Counted from the stretch's first letter, positions 32,767 to 45,078 are shown. The stretch: DNA of 64,000 nucleotides from Cristatella mucedo (GCA_009760855.2 WPIO01000162.1:629501-693500); one strand, 5' to 3'. Numbers and translations are program-made. The notes: generated by a model from the letters alone, not told the origin.

Positions 32767-32910
32767 CCGAGCTGGTTTGGTCTAGCGGTTAAGGTGCTAG
32801 CCCCGATCAAGGTCTGACTGAGGTCGTGGGCTCGAGCCCCGAGGCGTATGTGAAGCGCCTAAATAGAGATTAAGTTATCTTGGGGCGCTATATATAAATG
32901 AATTATATAT
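32767..32910 (+). mobile_element. SINE-1 copy, well preserved
   Basis: Box A ggtctagcggttaaggtgct, box B gggctcgagccccg, and the tail gaagcgcctaaatagagatt with a ggggcgctatat close. It shows all three SINE-1 modules. Confidence 0.93.
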
Positions 32911-32925
32911 ATATATTATTGATAT

Positions 32926-33068
32926 GACTCATTTGCATAGTGCCATCTGAGAGTTTGCTCTCTATTCGGGTGCTTCGCACATGCCCCCGCACATGCTCGA
33001 GCCCGCGTCTTTGGCAAATGCAAATGCATTCACCCTGACGTCGACCGTTATGTGCAGCAGAACTTCTG
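32926..33068 (-). mobile_element. SINE-1-like copy, diverged, host of the hAT
   Basis: Begins with catttgcatagtgccatctg (tail complement), then tgctcgagcccgcg (box B). It continues less clearly to the hAT target site and may extend right of the hAT to about 36650. Head-to-head or tail-to-tail pairing with the copy on its left forms a short inverted repeat. Confidence 0.6.
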
Positions 33069-34236
33069 GCCTAAACCAGGGGTCGGCAATCTGCGGCTTG
33101 CGAACAGCATTCGGCTCTTTCGATGTCAAGATGCGGCTCTCCATTTCCATGCGCAAGTATTTTGAATTATACTATTTTATTTTCAAAACTCAAACAAAAT
33201 ATTATACTGCAAAAAAACTTCAAACAGGACAAAAACGCTCAACGGAGAACAGTGAGAATAGGTGGAGTAGAGAGTATACGGACAGCTGACAGCCGCTTGG
33301 GCACCAGGCCCAGCCCCACAGCCATGCTGTGGCCAACCTCGTGGCGACGGCTCCATGCTTGCCACTGCCGAAGTGCCGACTGCCGCCGTCACTAGTCACT
33401 ACTACCACTCAGCCAGCAGCCCAGCGGATGGTAGTGTTCTGTCTTCAGTAAGTCTTCCTCGGAGAGCGGTTCCATGTGTGTTAATTTAATTGCTTGCGAG
33501 AAACAACAACTGTTTCGTTATTTCAAAAAGAAAAGGATTTAGAGCGAATTATCTTCTCAAAGGTATGTAAGGGCTAGTGGTTTACCTTTCGGTAGACCTT
33601 ACATTTGGTAAGTAGTTTAGCAATGTGATATATACACGCAAAGATTCAAGAGAGTAACACTTTTGAAATGTGGCAACACTATTCTGTTTGTTTAGTATTT
33701 GGTGCACTTTGTCGTCAACGGATGCAGTCAGAACTTTTTTTGATCAAAAAGTAAATATTTTCATAGTTATACTGTATGTATATTCTGTTTGTTTCATGTC
33801 GGTATGAAACGTATTATATATGAATATGAACTATATGTGTTGAGCTTTCTAAATATTGAATATTCATAACCTCACATTATCTTACACGTGAGAGTTTCTG
33901 AAAAGACCCTTTGTTGTACCTCCGGACATTCATGTTGTTGTACCTTCGAACGTCCAAAGGTACAACAACACTTAATTAATTTCGTATACCTATTTATTTT
34001 GTTACAGTGACACGAAGTAAACATGGTATATAAAGAAAAAAATACTTCTATGGATAATTTAAAAAAATAATTTTGTCCGGAGGTACACTGCTTGTCCAGA
34101 CGCTTTAACGTTTAACGAAGTTGACTTTTTACAGATTAGCAATTAACGAAATTAATTATTTAATTAAAGATTTATTAACGCCACTTTAGATAGCTAAATA
34201 AAAAAATTTTTAAATTATTTCAGCTCCGCCACCAGA

Positions 34237-36294
34237 ATGGCATCTGATAAAAAGAAGAGACGAACTGAAGAAGAAAATCGAGAATTTAATCAGGATTGGA
34301 CGGATTCGTTTGCGTTCATATGCAACACTGATGGACTTCCGACTTGTCTCATTTGCCAAAAGAAACTTGCACACAATAAGAAGTCAAATTCGGAGAGACA
34401 CTTCGCTACAAAACATACCCGATTCAGTGCTAAATATCCAACCGGTGACGCACGGAGAAAATCTGTTAAAGAGCTACAAAAACAAAAAGCAACAGTTGAG
34501 CTCTATGCTAAGTAACTGGGCGCAATCTTCAAATAATGTCAATCTGACTAGCTTCGCAATATCACTACACATTGCAAAAAGAGGGAAACCATTCACAGAT
34601 GGTGAGTACGTCAAAGATTGTTTCATACGTGGAGCTGAAGAACTGTTTCATGATTTCAAAAACAAAACCGAAATCAGGAAGAAAATCAAAGATTTGCCAT
34701 TATCTGCTAAGACAGTACAAGATAGAACTTCTAAAACGTCTTCAAATGTAACACACATGAAAGTGGAAGACATTCAACTAGCGTCTGCTTTATCACTTGC
34801 TATAGATGAGTCTTGCGACATAAGAGACACGGCACAAGTTACCCTTTTCGTCAGGTATATGTTGTCCCAAGGTCCAAAAGAAGAACCGCTAGGATTGCTG
34901 CCGCTCTCAGGGCTAACTCGTGGAGAAGATATAGCAAATGCTGTGCAAAAATACCTGGAAGACTATGAAATCGATATAATAAAATCGTTTCCATAGCAAC
35001 TGATGAAGCTAGAAGTATTACAGGAATACATAAAGGGGTAACAACGATTCTTCGGCAAAAAATAAATCACGAACTTTTAACGTTTCACTGCATAATTCAT
35101 CAAGAGGCGTTTTGTGCCCAAACATTTCCGACCGAAATGGTTGAGGTCATGAACTTGGTTATTAAGATCATTAACAGCATTTTGGCAAAAGCACTCTACC
35201 ATCGCCTGTTTAAGGAATTTCTTGAAGAAATAGAAAGCCAGTATTCTGCCCTGCTTCTGCACAATAAAGTGCGACGGCTTTACAGGGGTAGCGTATTGAA
35301 GCATTTTGCTTCTTGCTTGAGCGAAATAAAAACATTCTTCAATGAAAAGGCCATCCCGAATTGAAAAAAGACAAATGGCTGCAAAAATTCAACTTCATGG
35401 TGGATATCACAAAGAAACTAAATGAGCTAAATGTAAAACTGCAAGGAAAGGGAAACCCAGCCTATGCCTTGCTTGAAGAATTGGATTGTTTCGAAAATAA
35501 ATTACTTGATAATAAGAATAATAGTAATAATGCACTTGATAAAGCGCCCTCAGAGAACTTAATCTCTGTCTAGGCGCTTTACATTTGCTACAAAGGGAAA
35601 TGCAATTTAATGGTGAGTAAAATCATGCTTGATTACTTCTTTTTGTCGAAGACATGGAAAGTGGTAAATTACTTCATTTCGAAAATCTGAAGCAATATCG
35701 CGATGAAACCAGTGCAGCTATTGACACGAATTACTTCAGCATTATTATAAGCAAAATGAATGATGGATTCGCTAAGAGATTTGAGCAATTCAAAACAAAC
35801 GCAAGTACTCTGGCGTTCATTTTAAATCCTCTCAACACAAATACAAATGAGATCAAAATTGAGCCATTTGGAATTGATGCTGGTTCGCTTCAAATGCAAT
35901 TGCTGGATATGAAAACCAAACATTTGTGGAGTGGTAACTTTACAGAACTCAAGAGCAAGTCTGAAGAGTTGGAGGTCCAGAAAAGCATGCACGTTACGCT
36001 GCACAAGTGGACAGCTCTAAAAGAAATGCCGCGAGTTGAGGCACTCATATTTTATGCATGGAATAGTCTTCTAGACTGCTACAGTGAGGTGAAGAAGTTG
36101 GCATATGGAGTGCTGACGATCTTTGGGTCAACATATTCGTGCGAGTAAGCGTTCTCTTGCATGAATATAATAAAAATTAAAGTAATAAGCCAATTAACAA
36201 ATAAAAATCTAGAAGCATGCTTGAAACACAAAACAACAAGTTATGAGCCAGATTTAACCAAACTTTCAAAAGGCATGCAAGGCCAATGCTTCCA
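34237..36294 (+). pseudogene. hAT transposase with BED-type zinc finger, decayed
   Basis: Starts at ATG 34237 with a basic N-terminus and a BED-like finger (C37, C40, H55, H60). It changes frame near 34500 and continues with [12 protein letters not shown], then [19 protein letters not shown] (first catalytic region), then a frame change at about 34990 (ATDEARSITGIHKG). A further break at about 35362 leads into [12 protein letters not shown]. After the LINE-A insert it resumes as ENLKQY and FGIDAGSLQMQLL. The C-terminal dimerisation motif reads FGSTYSCE, then an in-frame TAA (36146-36148) where Ser is expected, then AFSCMNIIK. Closest in style to the GTF2IRD2/ZBED5-like hAT branch (inference). 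It cannot make an intact enzyme. Confidence 0.9.
35511..35640 (-). mobile_element. LINE-A tail inserted in hAT transposase
   Basis: Tail only (about 130 bp), flanked by attactt. Removing it joins the transposase frame from ENKLL to LFVEDMESGK. That shows the site was open reading frame when hit. Confidence 0.92.
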
Positions 36295-36606
36295 TTGATG
36301 TAACTATTGGAAATATCTATTATTCAATAGTTATAGTTATATTATTTGATTACTAATTTTATTATTCTAGCAGAGCTAGCTAAAATACTTTAACATGTTT
36401 TGTGCGAAACATGTGTTTGTTTTTATATGAATAAATATTATTTCATATTTAAAGCTCTTTCTTTTAAATCAAAAATCAAATTGATTTACCTAGTCCCAAT
36501 CAATACCATAATATTGAACTGAAAATATTAGTGGCTCTTTAAAAACTGGGAAATTTTGTAAATTGTAACTTTTGGCTCTTCGGTCTCAAAAAGTTGCCGA
36601 CTCCTG

Positions 36607-37355
36607 GCCTAAACCATCGTGGCACTCTCGATCCGGGCCTTCTAGGCTGAACTCGCATTTTCCTTTTGGGAAGAGGCTGGCGCGGATAAGTTTGAATTGT
36701 GTAGCTTGTGTAGTAGCTGAGCATTCATTTTACAGCGACATTTGCATTTCCGGCATTTTGACGTGAATAATACGCTCTCACTGTACGATAGCTCGCGGTC
36801 GGCAAGCCAGTGTGACGTCACTAGGTACGCCAGTGTGACGTCACGAGGCACGCCAGAGTGACGTCGCTCATATTTTACTTTACTGTTCGTCGACAGTGAC
36901 CGATACGACCCGGGTTGAACCGCGATAATTGATTTTTGGCTCATATTTTTTACCGACGTTAACAGGCTAGGGATTTTTTTAAATACAATTTATACGCGTG
37001 TAATGATACCGTTGTGGGGTGTCAATCCTGGCAGCCAGTTCCCCAGTCTAAAAACCGCAGGGCGAAAGCCCCTGTAGCCAAGGGCATTTAAGCATATAGC
37101 CGGGAAGAGCTAGCTTCCGAAATTCCTACGCACCTACTAGCAAACTAGCAATGGATTAGCAAAGCCAGCTTGAAATATGGTTAGATTATTATCCAAGTTA
37201 GTTATACGACTGCTCACTCACTTCCGCTTTTCACTGAAAGGGTAATAAATCAGAATATGGAGCGCTGTTATGATCCCGAGACGCTCACCAGTTCGGGTAG
37301 CGGCATGACGCATGCAAGGCGCACAGATCTGAAGCTCGCAAAAGGCCAACGATAT
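36607..37355. other. hAT flank and unassigned DNA
   Basis: 36607-36614 is the right target duplication. A tandem gtgacgtcac-like motif recurs near 36812-36863, about 25-30 bases apart. No gene was recognised. Confidence 0.5.
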
Positions 37356-38715
37356 GTTAATAATCATCATAATCATAACATTATAGTTGTATAGCTCCCT
37401 CAGAGAACTTACTCACTTTCTAGGCACTTTACATTAGCTGCAAAGGAAGCATCATCAAATAGTTAATGGTAGCATGCTCAATATCAATTTACACTGCATT
37501 GTTAGGGGTGACATGCATAGGGTCAGTGTGCAAATATGGTTAGTGGCAGCATGCACAGTGCCAGCACCCATTCAGCACACAAAGAACGAATCACGCGGAC
37601 CCACTAAATGCTGCGATAAATGGGTGCGTTTTAGCTTCTTTTAAAATGTCGTCGAGTGGAGAATATCATGGCGCCAGTCGGACGGAAGTGAGTTCTTGTC
37701 TTTAGGAGCATACCAACTAAAGGCTCCGTCTCCAATGGGTCAGAGGTTCGTAGGAGGTATAGGTAAACGATTAGATTCCAAAATAGCTGACGGTACAATG
37801 CTTAGCCTGGTGGTGAAGTTGATCTTATAGGTAGAGAGCTGGAGCCAAAGAATGGAGGGACCTACAAGTGAGTGACAGAACCTTGAATTCGATGCTCTGC
37901 TGGACAGAGAGCCAGTGCGTGTCGGCGAGAAGCGGTGTGAGGTGGTAACTACGAAGCTCACGACAGACAAGCCTAGCTGCAGAGTTTTGCACCGACTGTA
38001 AAGGCCTGATTGCACAGGCCGGTTAACCAGCAAGCAGTGAGTTTCAGAAGTCGAGACGGAATGTCACTAATCCATGGAAAAATTTAGATATGGTATCCCT
38101 GTCTAAGCAGGCCAGAATTTCAACAATGTTTCCTAGCTGAAAGTAGGCAGAGTGGACTGTAGAACTGATGTGGTCGTCAAATTAAAGGTCACTTTGGAAC
38201 AGAACACCTAGATTTCGTTTAGATTCGACAGGACATATGCTGGCAGAGCCGATTGTGAGCGTCAATCTGTCCGATTTCTGAATCACACTAGGTTTGCCCA
38301 TAGCTATTAAGTCGGTTTTATCATCATTCAATTTAAAAACGTTTGCTGCCATCCACGTGAGGACATCATTATTACACGCAGCAAGGGAGTTGAGAGAATT
38401 CGACGTGAATGAGGGCGGGAAGAGATGAAGCTCTGCATTGAAGCAAAAGTCTAGATTGTGCCCTGCAATCGCCTCAACAAGAGGGAGAGTATAAATCGTA
38501 AAATACCGGAGAAACCACGTGGCTTTGAGGTATCCCACACTTCAATGGTTCCTCGGGTGAACTTTATCCGTTCACACCAGTACTCTGGAGACTTCCACTG
38601 AGATAGAACCTGAACCGTTGCAGTGCAGTAATAGTGATGCCCAGGCGGGATGAGAGGCGTTCGAGAGGGACTTGGTGATCGATAGTACTCTGCTGATATT
38701 GATCGTATCAATAGT
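37356..38715 (-). mobile_element. LINE-A copy, 1.36 kb
   Basis: (ATC/ATA)n and tail on the left, the ORF 3' part in the middle, and RT motif A remnant at about 38700 (TINISRVLS frame, decayed LDISAAFDT). Faces the next copy head-to-head. Confidence 0.9.
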
Positions 38716-40645
38716 ACGCTTCTCTCGATTGTTTGTGCAGAAGATAAACAAGATAAGGGAGTCCATCCCTGCGATGAAAGCACCCCCACTAGATTGCTGT
38801 TCCCCGATTTCTGGCAGCACCTCAATGTCTACATTTAAGCAGGTCACTAGTGATCTAGTCCGGTATTTCATATCCCAATCAAAGAAGACAACAAGTCCTC
38901 TGGACCCAATTCTCACTGACCTGCTCCTACATTGCATTGATCTGCTGCTGCCATGCTTAACTAACATCATTAATATGTCATGAGCCTCAGGTCATGTCCC
39001 AGCACCTTTCGAAAAAGCTGTAGTCAGGCCACTTCTCAAGAAAGCGACACTAGGCCAAGAGGACTTGAGGAACTACCACCCAGTCTACCTTCTACCATTT
39101 CTATCGATGACCCTGCAACGGGTTGTGGCAGACCAGCTGAACTCATATATCGAAACTTCAACCATTGCTAGTAAGTTCCACTCTGGCTTTAGAGCTAATC
39201 ACTTCACACAGCCAGCAGTGCTTAGGGTATACAACGACCTATTTAGGAATGCAGACATAGGTAGGGTGTCTCTGCTTGTTTTGCTCGATATTTCGGCAGC
39301 TTTTGATACTATCGATCACAAAGCTCTTCTAGAGAACCTCTCATCTAGCCTGGGCATCACTGGCACTGCTCTACAATGATTCAGGCCCTATCGCAGTGGA
39401 AGACTCCAGAGTTTTGACGTGAATGGACAAAGATCATCTGAGGTACCTCTGAAATATGGGGTACCTCAGGGCTCCTTGCTAGGTCCGGTTCTTTTCATGG
39501 TTTATACTCTCCCTCTTGCTGACGTGATTGCCAAGCACAATCTAGGCTTTCACTTCTATAGGGATGACACCTAGTTGTACCATTGCTTTGATCTCTCTCA
39601 CAGCCTTCGAGCTCCTCAAACTCTCTCAACTCACTTGCTGCATGTATTTATGACATCCGCACATGAATGGTAGTAAGTTTTCTAAAACTAAACGATGATA
39701 AAACTAACTTACTAGTCATGGGAAAATCCAGTGTGATTCAGAAATTGGAACGGCTGACGCTCAAGATCGGCTCTGCCAGCATATCTCCTGTGTAATCGGC
39801 TCGAAATCTTGGTGTCATGTTCCAAAGCGACCTCTCGTTAGACGACCACATCAGCTCCACAGTCAAGTCTGCCTACTTTCAGCTACATAACATTGGTAAA
39901 ACTCGCGATTGTTTAGATACCACGTCCTAGTTGGTCCATGCATTCGTGACATCCAGTCTCGACTTCTGCAACTCACTGCTTACTGGCCTACCGGCATGGG
40001 CAATCAGGCGATTGCAGCTGGTGCAAAACTCCGAAGCTAGGCTTGTCTGTCGTGAGCGTCTCAGTTGCCACATCACACCCCTTCTCGTCGACCCGCACTG
40101 GCTACCAGTCAATCAATTGATCGACTTCAAGGTTTTGTCACTCACTTTTAGGTCACTTTATTCTTTGGCTCCTGCCTATCTCTCAGATCTGCTCCTCCAT
40201 CAGGCCAAGCATCGTACCACCTGCTTTTCGGTATCAAAGAGTCTACCAATACCTCATACAAACTTCAAATCCTTTGGAGACCGTGCATTTACTTCGTATG
40301 CTCCCACAGCCTGGAACTCCCTCCCGACTTGCGTCAGAACATCCCCTGACTTGACCACGTTTAAAAATAACTAAAAAACACACCTATTTAGGACAGCATT
40401 TAGTGGGTCCCTGTGATTCGTCATTCATGAGCTTAGGCGTGCTGGCACTGTGCATGCTGCCACTAACCACATTTGCTTTCCGGCGCCGGCTCATGTCACC
40501 CCTAACCATGGTATTCATGTTGTTTATCAAGCATGATAATACTCACCGTTCAATTGCATTTCCCTTTGCAGCAAATGTAAAGCGCACAGAAAGAGATTGG
40601 ATTCTCTGGGAGCTTTATCAAGTGCATTGTTATTATTATTACTAG
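38716..40645 (+). mobile_element. LINE-A, longest copy (1.9 kb)
   Basis: Starts in the linker before RT (RFSRLFVQKINKIRES), then KKTTSPLDPI, RPLLKKATL, NYHPVYLLPFLSMTLQRVVA, motif A LLVLLDISAAFDTIDH (intact), GVPQGSLLGPVLFMVYTL, motif C FYRDDT (usually FYADDT). The rest of the RT carries several stops, then the C-terminal part from 39931 is open ([19 protein letters not shown]). It ends with 3' UTR and (ATT)n at 40628. No endonuclease domain. Confidence 0.93.
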
Positions 40646-40959
40646 GCTGGCCTCGTCGTGCCGTTGCTCATTCGTTCGTCGGTTGTCGCCTTCTTCTCAT
40701 CTTTCTTCAGCGGTTGATCAGGCTGTGCACTAGTGCGATTGTCGTAGTGAGGGTCAGTTTCCGAACGTTTTATTATTATTATTGTAGTATGCCTGACCGA
40801 TGGACAGCTGACGAAACATCGAGTAAACTAAGCAGAGAGACTCTACTTAAGTCTGCATTCCTAAGCAGATTGTTAGAGTTATACACCTGAAGCAATGCTA
40901 CCTCTGTGGAGTTATTGGCTCTTAAAAACCATACTGGAACTTACTAGCAAGGTTTGAAG
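40646..40959. other. Unassigned, short (ATT)n inside
   Basis: Contains ttattattattatt near 40772 and no recognised exon. Confidence 0.4.
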
Positions 40960-41865
40960 TTTCAATATATGAGTTAAGCTGTTCTGCCACGGTTTGTTCC
41001 AATGTCTTTGATAGGAACGATAGAGGGGAGACTGGGCGGAAATTGCTCAACTTCCTTTGGGTCAAGTGTTGCTTTGTTGAGTAGTGGCCAGACTGCCGCC
41101 TTTCTGAAAAGTGCTAGGACATGACCTGATGCTAATGATATATTTATAATGTTAATTATGCATGGAAGCAGCAGATAAATGCATCGTATAAGCAGGACAG
41201 TGGGAATAGAGTCCGGAGGTCTAGGAGTCCAGAGGTCTAGTTGTTTTCCTCGATTCGGATATGAACTTCAGGATGAGGTCGCCAGTGGACTTCTTGAATG
41301 TTGACATTAAGCTGCTGGACAGAATTGGGGGACGCGATTTCAGAGGGATGCTGCCATCCTAGGGACGGACTTCCCGATCTTTTCGATCTTGCTGACAAAG
41401 AAGCCAGAGAAGCGATCTGCATGGTCGCCAAAAGGATCACAGCAGTAAGGAGCTCAGTAGGTAGCGGTTGGGGAGATGGCTGATCGTAGACATAAGCATT
41501 TTTGGATTGTGCATCTGTGATTTCACAATGGTTTTATTGAAGCTAAACCTGACCTCTGCTAGGATCAATTGGTACAATCTACATACAGTATCCTCCTATG
41601 CCTGTTGATGGACAGTCAGTCGGTCCTGATCGTTTGTATGCTTTTCAAGTTTGCACTTAGTAGACGTAGCTAGCTTACTAATTAATGTCTGCGATTAACT
41701 ATTGGCTGTCTGGGCGAGGGGGCACAGTGCGATCAGTCAGAGGTGCAAACTTGCCGAGCGCGTCAGCTAGTGTCGTGTTGTAGCATTCTATCAGTGACGA
41801 CAAGTCAGAGAAGGATTTAGCTGCAGAGGCAAAACAGATAATCTCGCACTGACAAAATCTCACCG
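40960..41865 (-). mobile_element. LINE-A 5' ORF segment (linker and RT start)
   Basis: Minus frames read SGFFVSKIEKIGKSV, STFKKSTGDLI, RKTTRPLD and later RSLLSKTLEQTVAEQLN-like, aligned with the linker and first RT block of the copy at 38.7 kb. It lacks any 3' tail. It keeps the upstream part of the ORF that most copies lack. Confidence 0.75.
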
Positions 41866-42254
41866 GGTCTTGAGGCTTCGCAATTCAGATGCAATTTTTA
41901 GATGTGGATGAGGGCACACATATTGCAGAGCGAATGAGATCTGCATGTGTTCAGATATGCAGAATTTGGGAAGGAAAACGACACAACGCTCAATATTCTG
42001 CTGGCAAAGCTTACTATAACAAGGATTTAGAAAAGCCCACACAATACCCTGTATATTACGGGTTATACAGCAGGCGATTAAAAGACTCTTTTAAAGGCCT
42101 ACAACAGCAGTTCACGCTCAACGATAGTACTCAGTCCATTACGCCAAGCGAGCGACCGTGGTCAGGTCGGTGCCGTATATAATGATCAAGTTTTTAATTC
42201 ATATAATAATCTGGTTCACACATAATCGTGCTGCTCATAAGCCTCGGTCTATCA

Positions 42255-42333
42255 AAATCATCTCACGAGCGGCTTCCAGCTATAATTCAGAGGCCAGGCA
42301 CAGTTCATAATTGAGGTTCAGCTATCAAGTTAA
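42255..42333 (+). repeat. Unnamed repeat X, copy 2
   Basis: atcatctcacgagcggct, then agctataattcag, then gaggttcagctatc. Same order as the other two copies. Confidence 0.65.
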
Positions 42334-42784
42334 ACGTTGACAATTGCCGGGTTGCTGTAGCCTGCTCCACCTCATGGCGAATTCCTACTCTATACTTGCA
42401 ATACTTACAATAGTCTCTGTAGTTTGGTTCGTACATCAGAGAGCCAGCCGATGAACAACGCCAACGGTTTATTGTACAAGGCCCGGAGCAGCAAGACGAA
42501 CGACTGCCTTCGCCCCCTTCTCACACTAGAGTCCCCTCTCTCCTCCCCTCGGGCTGTCCCTTGGCCGACCCCGATGGTGAATCCACCGTCTGTTCGCCAG
42601 CGGGTTATCGGCCTGTGTCAACACCTCATTAGAGGCAGAGCACAGCTGTGCACAGCGGCCCCTCTCGACAATGCTCCCAACAGCTGTTTAGGAAAGGAGC
42701 GGTACCAGCTCGCATGCAATCGAACTACAGTCTCCTTCATGCATAATCATAAAATGTGCGGCTTATAAGTGTCGGCTTATTACT

Positions 42785-42870
42785 GCCACTTCATAAGTGG
42801 CTCTCAGCTATAATTCAGCGGCCCAGCTCGTACCTCGTAACTGCAGTTCAGCTGTCCAGCTCCGAGTTCA
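42785..42870 (+). repeat. Unnamed repeat X, copy 3
   Basis: cacttcataagtggctc, agctataattcagcggccc, gcagttcagctgtccagct. Confidence 0.65.
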
Positions 42871-43066
42871 CGGTCTCGGGTCATTGCATAGCATCTCTCG
42901 GGATAGGCTGCTTAACTCACGTACGACCGTCGAGCGCTCATGAAATCCAACGTTAAATCTTCGCACAACTTTTCGAACTCGAGGTAAGACACTTTTCACG
43001 CTCCACTCCACTCCTAATTTAAGCCAGCTCCTGATGTGAAAGCACCTTAGCTGGCTTGGTCGGGAT

Positions 43067-43252
43067 GGTGAGCCGTGATGGCACACTAGGTAAGGCGGTT
43101 GCTTTCTCGACCTCAGCCCGAGGTCGTGGGTTCGATTCCTGTGGCGGGTGATTCTTTATCGCCACTCCAAGCGGTGGTGATAGCCGTAAAGGCTCTTCTG
43201 TCGTTATACAAAAAATAGGCTGTTTAATCAGCTAGTATTTATTATTATTATT
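43067..43252 (+). mobile_element. SINE-2 copy, well preserved
   Basis: gccgtgatggcacactaggt, box B gggttcgattcctg, hairpin arms atcgccact and cggtggtgat, end ctgtttaatcagctagtatt and (ATT)n. Confidence 0.95.
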
Positions 43253-43731
43253 ATGGGCCAGAAACCCGGATTTTGCTGCTGCGAAATTTGCTGTCTTGCA
43301 AGCTTTATGCAGCTAGTCAAAGTAACTAGCTCTCTTGATGCATTGTTACACAGGGAGAGATAACTTCGACACGAGCCGAGCACGAACGAGGCGGCGGCCC
43401 AAGATCGGACATCCGAGATCGTGCAAGGAACGGAGGTACGTCCAGTGAGAACCTTCGATGCTATGGACTCTGGTCTTACAGATCTACTCCCTAACTTTAC
43501 CTAAGTCGGGTCACAAAAATTGAGGCTACCTAGCTACTCGCTTTTCTAGCCTCTTTTTGGTAAGACCGACAAAGTCAAGAGATTAAATGTCAAAGGTAAA
43601 ATCCTCCTTGGAGTCTTCCCCATTCCACCTCACCAGTTTCACCTTCACCTTCGCGATTGAACTCGGTGCCCTTATCTCACATTCCTAGTCAAGAAGAATA
43701 ATAGCCCTCTGTAATAGGCCCCATGCCAAGT

Positions 43732-43792
43732 TTTATAATAATAATAATGCACTTGATAAAGCACCCTCAGAGAACCCAATCTCTCTCTTTAT
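43732..43792 (-). mobile_element. LINE-A tail scrap
   Basis: ataataataatgcacttgat and gcaccctcagagaacccaat only. Confidence 0.8.
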
Positions 43793-45072
43793 CCTTACGA
43801 CGAGTCAATATTTACTACTGTCATCAATAACCAACAGAGTAAATCTCCAAAATCTAAATCAGAAAGAGCTTGCATTCAGATTCCCAAACAGTCTTTTCCC
43901 TCACCTCTGTGCGAATGTAGCCTAGCCCAGAGAAAGCCTGAGAGCTAATCAACTCTGTAGTAATTGGTTAGCTTAGTAAGAGGCAGCAAATCCCCAACTC
44001 AGGTCAAGCGGCTCGAGGCAGAGGTATTCTGTATAACTCTTTCATAATTTGGTAATTCAGTCAAAAAAGAAAATTAATCACGAAAACTAGCCGATAATCT
44101 CACAATACTAGCTCCCAAAAAAGTGCTTCCGTCGTTATTTATATTAAGGAAGACTTCGACCATGCAGGATCTTTCCTTGGAATGGTAAAACTCGGTTAAA
44201 AAACAAAAACAATAATGATAGTAATAGTTTAGCATGGCTAACCGGCGGCAATTAGTGTCTTCATACTTGCATTGAAATGCTGGCCCTACGCAAGATGCGT
44301 TTGCATTGTTAATACAGTAAATGTCACCAATCCTCCTTATTCATTCACATGCAGCGAGTTCTAGAGAACCTTTACGATATAGCCCTCTTGGAATGCTGCG
44401 AAAACTAATGGCCAGTATGGAGACAGCTGGTCTTTCCCAAATTACATATTTTTAAAGCACCTGACGATCACCTAACATCCGGAGCATCTCGAAAGCGGTC
44501 GAACTCACTACTTTTTAGCTAGGCTAAAGGTCGGCTGATTAACTCGCTTTATTGGCTGAAGCGCTTTAGCAGCTAATTGCTAGCTCGCTGAGGCTGGTAA
44601 AGGATTGCTTGCTGCTAGACTCGAACCCATAACCTAGATAGTGAAGCACAACACCTTTCGGTCTTTATTTTATGACTCACCCGACCACCAATGCTGTTTA
44701 ATGGCCAGATAAGCGAAGATGCCGGTAGTAACTTGACGAAACAAAAAACACACGCATAACACTAAAAAAAATTGAATCAATTGCACAAGCCCTACCTGCA
44801 AGCAAATCTATACAATCCCACAAGCCAATCAATATTAAACCAGGCAGCCGCGATAGGGAATGGCGGTGCTGAACTTGGAAGGAGCTTAACCTTGACGAGC
44901 TCGAACGGTCATTTCACCCAATAGTGCTGAGCATCCGAGAATAACCGCGACGGCATTTCCACGCAATGGCAGAAGGAGAAAGTCTCACGGTGGAGAGGGC
45001 AGTGGGCAACTACCGCTCGTAGCTGCCAACTCGTCTGCGTTACTGCTGAGTTGAAGTCGGAAGCAGCTAAGA

Positions 45073-45078
45073 TTTATT
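45073..45078 (-). promoter_or_regulatory. Candidate polyadenylation signal for the PLDLS gene
   Basis: AATAAA on minus, about 290 bases after the stop at 45370. Not verified by any downstream element. Confidence 0.35.

Larger units (their letters stand above)
33077..36606 (+). mobile_element. hAT DNA transposon, non-autonomous now
   Basis: 3530 bp. The ends CAGGGGTCGGCAA and TTGCCGACTCCTG are near-perfect inverted repeats, and an 8-bp duplication gcctaaac flanks them (33069-33076 and 36607-36614), the hallmark of hAT. Subterminal gcggctctt-like motifs recur at both ends. Inside is a broken hAT transposase (34237-36290) that carries a LINE-A tail insertion. Confidence 0.97.
41866..43066. other. 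Unassigned with two copies of repeat X
   Basis: Copies at 42255-42333 and 42785-42870. The open frame at 41889-42182 has no recognised domain. Confidence 0.45.

Noticed and set aside
44545-44665. SINE-2 copy
   Set aside because: Only weak order similarity (aggattgcttgctgc, tcgaacccataacct); too decayed to list as a firm feature.
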